The position numbers and the translations under genes were made by a program. A stretch of DNA of 64,000 bases from UBA11574 sp964591175 (GTDB lineage: Bacteria > Desulfobacterota > Desulfobacteria > Desulfobacterales > UBA11574). The stretch is from positions 14,756-78,755 of the forward strand of contig CAZQAF010000008.1 in the NCBI GenBank assembly GCA_964591175.1, written 5' to 3'. This document shows, piece by piece, positions 59,791-64,000 of the stretch. The first letter of the stretch is position 1. Each line of letters starts with the position of its first letter. The notes beneath the pieces were generated by a model, which worked only from the letters and a program-made list of their open reading frames with translations, did not search any database and had not been told where the DNA came from.

Positions 59791-60420
59791 ATGACGGATC
59801 GTAAGCGAATTGAAATATTTTCGGACTACATTTGACCTTGGTGTTATTTCATTACTGGAAGTATTGAACGGATACAAAAAGCGTTTGACATTGATATTCA
59901 ATGGACAGCATTCCCGCTCCATCCGGATACACCGGAGCAAGGTAAAACACTTGAAGAGCTGTTTAAAGGCCGAGATTTTGATATTGACCGGACCATGGCT
60001 CATCTTAAGCAGGTTGCAAGCGGATTGGGGCTGCCTTTTGGTCATCGTAAAATGACTTACAACAGTCGTTTGGCTCAGGAGATAGGTAAATGGGCAGAAT
60101 CAAGAGACAAAGGCCACGAATTTCATAACGCCGCTTTTAGAGCATATTTCGTGGATGGGCGGAATATCGGCAAAGCCGATGTTCTTGCAGAAGTGGCTGA
60201 GTCTGTTGATCTAAACGGTAAAGATGCCCTAAAGGTTATACAGGACAGAACCTACCGGGAAGCCGTGGATTTGGATTGGAAACGATCCCACGAATTAAGG
60301 GTTAATGCAGTCCCCACCTTTTTATTTAATAACCAATTCCTGGTTGGTGCCCAAAAATACGCGGAATTGGAAAAGCTCTTGTTATCAAATAATGTCAAAA
60401 GACGAACTCTCAATACATAA
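59791..60420 (+). CDS. DsbA/FrnE-family oxidoreductase, predicted selenoprotein (U-P-W-C)
   Basis: Reads as one 209-residue thioredoxin-fold protein if the in-frame TGA at 59833-59835 is selenocysteine. The start M-T-D-R-K-R-I-E-I-F-S-D-Y-I-[UGA]-P-W-C-Y-F puts Sec15 at the first position of the FrnE active site, normally C-P-W-C. The body follows the FrnE pattern: W-T-A-F-P-L-H-P-D, then A-Y-F-V-D-G-R-N-I-G and V-N-A-V-P-T-F-L-F-N-N-Q-F-L-V-G-A-Q with the cis-proline. AAGGAG lies six bases before the ATG. A SECIS-like hairpin begins 12 bases after the UGA. No signal peptide, so it acts in the cytoplasm. A decayed gene is the alternative. Confidence 0.9.
59848..59868 (+). promoter_or_regulatory. 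Candidate bacterial SECIS element (Sec-DsbA)
   Basis: TTCATTAC (59848-59855) pairs with GTATTGAA (59861-59868) with one T-T mismatch, around the loop TGGAA. The loop begins 20 bases after the UGA and has G at its second base, as in the bacterial SECIS consensus. Confidence 0.65.
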
Positions 60421-60433
60421 GGAGCCTCCCACA

Positions 60434-60724
60434 ATGACACTTACAAAAATTCAGATCGTAGAATTCGTCCAGAATCAGACCGGTTTTCCCAAGAACAAAT
60501 CATCAGAAATAGTAGAAACCCTTCTTGAAATCATTAAGAGCACACTGGTATCCGGTGAGGATGTGTTGGTGTCCGGGTTTGGAAAATTTTGTGTAAAAGA
60601 AAAGAATGAACGTAAAGGCCGGAATCCGGCTACGGGTGAGGACATGATGCTGGCAAAGAGAAAGGTTGTGACATTTAAGTGTTCCGGTCAATTAAAGGAT
60701 AGGATCAATTCCAATTTGGATTAA
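60434..60724 (+). CDS. HU/IHF-family DNA-binding protein (IHF-alpha-like)
   Basis: Histone-like protein of 96 residues that bends DNA. It has the family core V-S-G-F-G-K-F, the arm motif G-R-N-P-A-T-G-E and the end R-K-V-V-T-F-K. The N-terminus T-L-T-K-I-Q-I-V-E-F-V resembles IHF alpha. The ATG at 60434 has AAGGAG upstream, just after the stop of the Sec-DsbA gene, so the two probably share a transcript. IHF would also serve sigma-54 promoters in this organism. Confidence 0.93.
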   Translation: MTLTKIQIVEFVQNQTGFPKNKSSEIVETLLEIIKSTLVSGEDVLVSGFGKFCVKEKNERKGRNPATGEDMMLAKRKVVTFKCSGQLKDRINSNLD

Positions 60725-60962
60725 TGTGTTAATAGATACTCATTAATTTTTTCTATTCTGACGTCTCTGGCCCAGCAACCACTGATTTTTGAGATCGTCC
60801 CTTTATGGTCTGGTTTTCCGTCATGGCGCAGACTGCGCGGCGGACGGCAAGCCGCATTGTCTCGTCGTTCTCGATGGCTTGCATACAAATGCTTCTCCCC
60901 GTTGCGGTCGTGGCGATGCTTCCAACGCTGATGCACATAAATGGGGTCATAATGATGGCGTT
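60725..60962. other. Spacer between IHF-like gene and hpf, no assured gene
   Basis: Convergent spacer of 238 bases. Two overlapping minus-strand frames (60753-60950 and 60721-60936) could each encode about 65-71 residues, but neither shows a recognised family or a clear ribosome site. They are not called as genes. Confidence 0.4.
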
Positions 60963-61493
60963 TTACATGGGTTTAACCGTGCTGGCCTGGGGACCCTTTT
61001 CCCCTTCCGTCTCAACGAATTGAACCCTTGAACCGGCATCGAGATCGTTGAATTTTCCGCCCGACACGGAATTTGCGTGGAAATAGATTTCTCTGCCCTC
61101 AGGGGTCGTGAGGAAACCGTATCCCTCTTCCGGAAAGATTTTCGCGATGGTGCCAATGGGCTTTTCCTCATGATATTTAACGTCTCTTCTCTGCTGACTG
61201 ACAAATTGATCCAACTGGCGATGGGCCTTTTCAAAGGCACGGTTGATGGAAACATAAAGGTCCTCGTGGCGTTCTTTTTTTACCTGAATCTGACTGCCGG
61301 GAACAGTGACGTTAATGCGAACATTGTAAAGCATTCCCTTGGTCTTGCGCTGATGAGGCGTTTCAAGCACAACCTCGCAGCGCACGATTTGGTCATAAAT
61401 GCGATCGAGCTTTTCCGCCTGCTCTCGAATCGCAGATTCGATGGCATCCGTTAATTCAAAATCTCGAGCGGTAATCTGAAGTGGAATCTTCAT
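60963..61493 (-). CDS. Ribosome hibernation factor HPF fused to a cold-shock domain
   Basis: Protein of 176 residues. Residues 1-105 are the HPF/RaiA (S30AE) fold: P-L-Q-I-T-A-R-D-F-E-L-T-D-A-I and H-E-D-L-Y-V-S-I-N-R-A-F-E-K-A-H-R-Q-L. Residues 113-176 form a cold-shock-type domain (G-T-I-A-K-I-F-P-E-E-G-Y-G-F-L and I-Y-F-H-A-N-S-V) in place of the long-HPF dimerisation domain. It should bind the 30S subunit and RNA in stationary phase or stress. It is monocistronic. Confidence 0.92.
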   Translation of the reverse strand: MKIPLQITARDFELTDAIESAIREQAEKLDRIYDQIVRCEVVLETPHQRKTKGMLYNVRINVTVPGSQIQVKKERHEDLYVSINRAFEKAHRQLDQFVSQQRRDVKYHEEKPIGTIAKIFPEEGYGFLTTPEGREIYFHANSVSGGKFNDLDAGSRVQFVETEGEKGPQASTVKPM

Positions 61494-61730
61494 GTTTTCC
61501 CCTCCTTTGCTTTCACGGCCTGGTCATATTCGAACAAACGGGACTTCCGGCTTATATTTTTATTATAAGGCCCTATTCATTCATTGGCAAATTTTCATTA
61601 TCCGGTGATAGATTCACGCTGCGCGCTGCTCGCCGGTTTTTTTGATGGACCCGAATAGAATTCGAACAAGGGAGGATCACCGGCTGCGAGATGCGGCCGG
61701 CAGGATTGCAGGCATACCTGCGGCAGTTTT
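61494..61730. other. Spacer between hpf and receiver gene
   Basis: Contains GC-rich inverted segments GCGCGCTGCTCGCC near 61620 and GCCGGC/GCCGGCAGG near 61681-61704. No gene seen. Confidence 0.4.
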
Positions 61731-61753
61731 ATAAAATCGTTACACGATTTTAT
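61731..61753. repeat. Palindromic repeat copy 2 (overlaps receiver stop)
   Basis: ATAAAATCG-TTACA-CGATTTTAT, perfect 9-bp arms. It contains the TAA stop of the receiver gene (61750-61752) and is followed on that strand by AAAACT as in other copies. Confidence 0.8.
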
Positions 61754-62115
61754 TCGGTATCGTCATTTAAAATTTCGATTAAACGCGCCTTGCTGATGGG
61801 CTTCTGATAAATCCCGTCAAATCCGGCTTTGTCTAAGTCATCGGGATCAAAATCATAAAGATAGCCGGACACTGCAAATATCTTTAAATCAGGATTTAAG
61901 ATTTTTGCCTTCCTGCAAAATTTCAGACCATTTAACCACGGCATTCTCAGATCCGTGATGATCAATGAAAAATTTTCCCCAAACTTCAGAATATATTCGG
62001 CCTCTTCCGCGCTGTCCACCGTAACCGCCACATAACCTAATGTTTCCAACATTTGCCGCATCATTTTCAATTGGCTCGGCTGGTCATCGACAACAAGAAC
62101 TTTTTTAGTGCTCAT
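61750..62115 (-). CDS. Stand-alone receiver domain (CheY-like)
   Basis: Single-domain response regulator of 121 residues. The acidic pair is Asp10/Asp11 (V-V-D-D-Q), the phosphoacceptor Asp55 (I-I-T-D-L-R-M-P) and the switch Lys in Y-Q-K-P-I-S. No output domain. It may relay phosphate between the NtrB-type kinase at 54 kb and another regulator, or affect motility; both are inferences. It lies downstream of the sigma-54 activator on the same strand, with the 262-bp element between. Confidence 0.92.
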   Translation of the reverse strand: MSTKKVLVVDDQPSQLKMMRQMLETLGYVAVTVDSAEEAEYILKFGENFSLIITDLRMPWLNGLKFCRKAKILNPDLKIFAVSGYLYDFDPDDLDKAGFDGIYQKPISKARLIEILNDDTE

Positions 62116-62236
62116 ATCCGCTATTCATCCAGGCAGTCCGCAGTTATCATCACAATTTCAGAATCAGGTAATCATCGTGTTGAAAAATCTTATTATTATA
62201 ATGAACAAAAATAAAATATCAATAATATTTTTTTAG

Positions 62237-62498
62237 ACCCTATCGTTGCAAAAGTCGGAGGGCTTCAGAGCCAAGGCGCCAAGGGTGAAGCCGTAGTAGA
62301 CCTACTGCCAGCCCTTGGCAACGCAGGATCTGGAGTCCTCCGCCTTTCCCGCAGGGTAAACAACATGGCATCAAATTGATCCCATCCTTTGAATTTACCA
62401 TGGCAGGGAAATCAAAAATGGTGGAATTTCGATGATTTTTGTTTAAAACTCGAATAGATAATCCCACTTTTGCCATGTTGTTTATGCAGCGTTAGGGT
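62237..62498 (+). mobile_element. Structured 262-bp repeat element, copy B
   Basis: Terminal inverted repeats ACCCTATCGTTGCA (62237-62250) and TGCAGCGTTAGGGT (62485-62498) match at 12 of 14. The core forms a long stem (about 62256-62272 with 62324-62340), inner stem GCCAAGGG (62278-62285) with CCCTTGGC (62312-62319), and a GTAG/CTAC hairpin at 62293-62305. A tail loop is closed by TAAACAACATGGCA (62357-62370) with TGCCATGTTGTTTA (62471-62484), 14 bp perfect. The plan and length equal copy A at 56473-56734, while stem bases differ in a compensated way. It ends five bases past the stop of the sigma-54 activator. Coding sequence is absent in 62116-62503. Confidence 0.75.
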
Positions 62499-62503
62499 AA
62501 ACC

Positions 62504-63907
62504 CTACCGCTCCAGGGCGATACCATATTTTTTCATCTTTTTGTACAATAAGGTACGATGTATTCCGAGAATTCTGGCGGCCTTGGCCTTGTTGTTGTTG
62601 CTTTCTTTCAAGGCGAAGTGAATGGTTTCTATTTCTGTCCTGGCCTGCAAATCTTTTAATGACGAACGATTTTTCACGGCGGATTTTTGACTGTTGCGAT
62701 ACAGATAAAAGGGTAGATCCTGAAGGTGGATCGTATTGCTTTCAAGGGCCGACATGGTCCTTTCCAGCACATTGGACAATTCCCGTACATTTCCCGGCCA
62801 TTCGTAATGCTTCAATGCTGTTTCCGCTGTCTTGTCCAGTTTTACTTCCGGAATATTCGCTTCCGCGGCCATTTGTTTGAGCATCCATCGGGCGATGTGG
62901 ATAATATCTGTTCTTCGCTCACGAAGCGGCGGGATATGCAAGGGGATTACGTTGAGGCGATAGAAAAGGTCTTTGCGGAATCTGCCGTCGGCGAGCATTT
63001 GCTCCAGATTTTGATTGGTAGCGGCGATAACCCGCAAATTCGTTCGGATGATTTTGGTGCCCCCAACCCGCTCAAACTCATAATCCTCGATGGCCCGAAG
63101 CAGTTTAGGCTGCATCTCAAGGGGCAAGTCTCCCACCTCGTCCAAAAATACGGTCCCCTTATGGGCCAGTTCGAATTTACCGGGCTTCCCGCTGGATCCG
63201 GCCCCGGTAAAGGCGCCCTTTTCATATCCGAAAAGCTCTGACTCCAGAAGATCCTTGGGAATCGCCGCACAGTTTATCCGCACAAAAGGATACAGCTTGC
63301 GGGCGCTGGCATGATGGATCGCCTGGGCAAACAACTCTTTCCCGGTACCGCTTTCACCGGAAATCAAAACGGGAAAGTTATTGGATGCGGCTCTGCGCGC
63401 TTCTAATTTTAAAGACGTAATGGCCTGGCTTTTTCCGACGATGCTGTCAAAGGTGTAACGGGTGGATCTAAGGTTGATGAGTTCTTCTTCGTAGAGTTTG
63501 ACTTTGGACTCCAAAAAGCTGAGTTCGGAAGCGAGTTTTCCGACGTCTTTCACATCCTTGAACATGACCTGCCCGAACACCGCAATGACCCGGCCGTTTT
63601 TTTTAATAGGTATCCGCTGGACCACCATGTTTTTCCCCAAAATTCGATGGGACTGGTTTATCTCGGAAATGCCGGTCTTGGCCACGATATGCATGCGGCT
63701 GTTTTCCACGGATTCGGTGCAGTGCCTTCCGATCTGATCCTCGGGATTTACCCCGAGAAACTCGCCGTAGGGCTTGTTGAAATGGGTAATCATCCCCTTG
63801 GTATCCGTTACAATAGCGCCGTTATAGATGCTGTCAAATATGCGCTTGTACATCTCCAGGCTTTTTTTGAGTTTCTCTTTTTCAAGACGGGCATTGTTTT
63901 TAGTCAT
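62504..63907 (-). CDS. PAS-containing sigma-54-dependent transcriptional activator
   Basis: Enhancer-binding protein of 467 residues. An N-terminal PAS domain (about 20-125) takes the place of a receiver. The AAA+ domain has Walker A G-E-S-G-T-G-K-E, the sigma-54 contact loop G-A-F-T-G-A (intact), Walker B G-T-V-F-L-D-E-V and the R-finger region. The C-terminal Fis-type helix-turn-helix is N-N-K-A-K-A-A-R-I-L-G-I-H-R-T-L-L-Y-K-K. It resembles RocR-like activators that sense small molecules through PAS. The ATG at 63907 has GGGGG upstream. A palindromic repeat lies just before the ribosome site, as for fmdB. Confidence 0.94.
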   Translation of the reverse strand: MTKNNARLEKEKLKKSLEMYKRIFDSIYNGAIVTDTKGMITHFNKPYGEFLGVNPEDQIGRHCTESVENSRMHIVAKTGISEINQSHRILGKNMVVQRIPIKKNGRVIAVFGQVMFKDVKDVGKLASELSFLESKVKLYEEELINLRSTRYTFDSIVGKSQAITSLKLEARRAASNNFPVLISGESGTGKELFAQAIHHASARKLYPFVRINCAAIPKDLLESELFGYEKGAFTGAGSSGKPGKFELAHKGTVFLDEVGDLPLEMQPKLLRAIEDYEFERVGGTKIIRTNLRVIAATNQNLEQMLADGRFRKDLFYRLNVIPLHIPPLRERRTDIIHIARWMLKQMAAEANIPEVKLDKTAETALKHYEWPGNVRELSNVLERTMSALESNTIHLQDLPFYLYRNSQKSAVKNRSSLKDLQARTEIETIHFALKESNNNKAKAARILGIHRTLLYKKMKKYGIALER

Positions 63908-63918
63908 GATGGCCCCCA

Positions 63919-63941
63919 ATAAAATTGTGCAACGATTTTAT
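63919..63941. repeat. Palindromic repeat copy 3 (before sigma-54 activator)
   Basis: ATAAAATTG-TGCAA-CGATTTTAT, 8 of 9 arm positions complementary on DNA (the odd pair is G-T, still a wobble in RNA). It lies directly before TTGGGGG, the ribosome site of the activator on the minus strand. Confidence 0.75.
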
Positions 63942-63977
63942 AAAACTTTCGCCACTTGAGCGGTTTAGCCGCGTTTA

Positions 63978-63999
63978 ATAAAATCTTACACGATTTTAT
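63978..63999. repeat. Palindromic repeat copy 4 (window end)
   Basis: ATAAAATC-TTACA-CGATTTTAT, arms of 8 bp, one base shorter on the left. It is 37 bases from copy 3. Between them is the small hairpin GAGCGGTTTAGCCGC-like sequence. The element may continue beyond the window. Confidence 0.7.
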
Positions 64000-64000
64000 T

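Noticed and set aside
59571..59804. Small plus-strand frame of 77 codons before the Sec-DsbA gene
   Set aside because: It has no ribosome site, no recognised family, unusual residue composition, and its end overlaps the well-supported start of the DsbA-like gene at 59791.
60721..60950. Two overlapping minus-strand frames downstream of hpf
   Set aside because: Each is under 75 codons, they compete for the same DNA, and neither shows a family motif or ribosome site. One could be real but cannot be supported.
1..64000. tRNA and rRNA genes
   Set aside because: No stretch with a tRNA cloverleaf pattern (T-loop GTTCRANNC with matching acceptor stem) or rRNA signature was noticed by eye; a covariance-model search would be decisive.

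Overview
The window looks like a chromosomal piece of a strictly or mostly anaerobic member of the Desulfobacterota (Desulfobacterales-like, the former Deltaproteobacteria), probably a metagenome-derived or draft scaffold. The reasons are the mix of two electron-transfer-flavoprotein (ETF) oxidising systems, several acyl-CoA dehydrogenases, a CooC-type ATPase beside a corrinoid/iron-sulfur-protein-like fragment, a tungstate/molybdate ABC transporter, sigma-54 and TetR control, many AT-rich dispersed inverted repeats, and two genes that only read correctly if an in-frame UGA codes for selenocysteine. Two runs of exactly 100 N (12962-13061 and 33829-33928) are scaffold joins. The second is flanked on both sides by the same 55 bases, so it is almost certainly an overlap and not missing sequence.

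Layout. 0-6 kb: end of a diguanylate cyclase, an ETF-quinone oxidoreductase with eight C-terminal cysteines, a convergent ABC1/UbiB kinase with a phasin-like partner, and an acyl-CoA dehydrogenase. 6-11.5 kb (plus strand): CooC-like ATPase, AcuC-like deacetylase, AcuB-like CBS protein, PrmA-like methyltransferase, metallo-beta-lactamase-fold hydrolase and a tiny CFeSP-gamma-like protein. 11.5-17.7 kb (minus): a periplasmic AMIN/NTF2-like protein, an XRE regulator and an mlaC-RND-mlaA lipid trafficking cluster. 17.7-23.9 kb: housekeeping and detoxification genes (PEBP, YheT hydrolase, Tag glycosylase, WrbA, YbaK) and the selenoprotein OsmC. 23.9-26.8 kb: wtpABC-like tungstate/molybdate uptake. 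27-31.5 kb: DUF1566 protein, MaoC hydratase, EmrAB-type efflux. 31.5-40 kb: type IV pilin, etfA, etfB, the ETF:menaquinone oxidoreductase (EMO-type), a divergent acyl-CoA ligase and an MFS permease. 40-47 kb: hydantoinase/oxoprolinase pair, large acyl-CoA dehydrogenase with its TetR regulator. 47-54 kb: PutA, a divergent ProX-type deacylase, RidA, FmdB zinc ribbon. 54-64 kb: histidine kinase, RecN, a second selenoprotein (DsbA/FrnE family with U-P-W-C), IHF/HU, HPF with a cold-shock domain, a lone receiver and a sigma-54 activator.

How it fits together. Acyl-CoA ligase and dehydrogenases feed electrons to EtfAB, and the window holds two different exits to the quinone pool (ETF-QO and EMO). 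Near-identical 20-bp palindromes sit 17 bp downstream of TTGACA boxes in front of EMO-etfBA and in front of tetR-acyl-CoA dehydrogenase, so one FadR-like TetR protein probably controls both.

The most unusual material is: (1) the two predicted selenoproteins, each with a hairpin of bacterial SECIS type directly after the UGA; (2) two copies of a 262-bp intergenic element (56473-56734 and 62237-62498) whose sequences have drifted but whose base-paired stems are kept by compensatory changes; (3) a set of four short palindromes ATAAAATCG-N5-CGATTTTAT, two of which lie directly before ribosome binding sites; and (4) a TetR gene whose only well-placed start codon is AUU.
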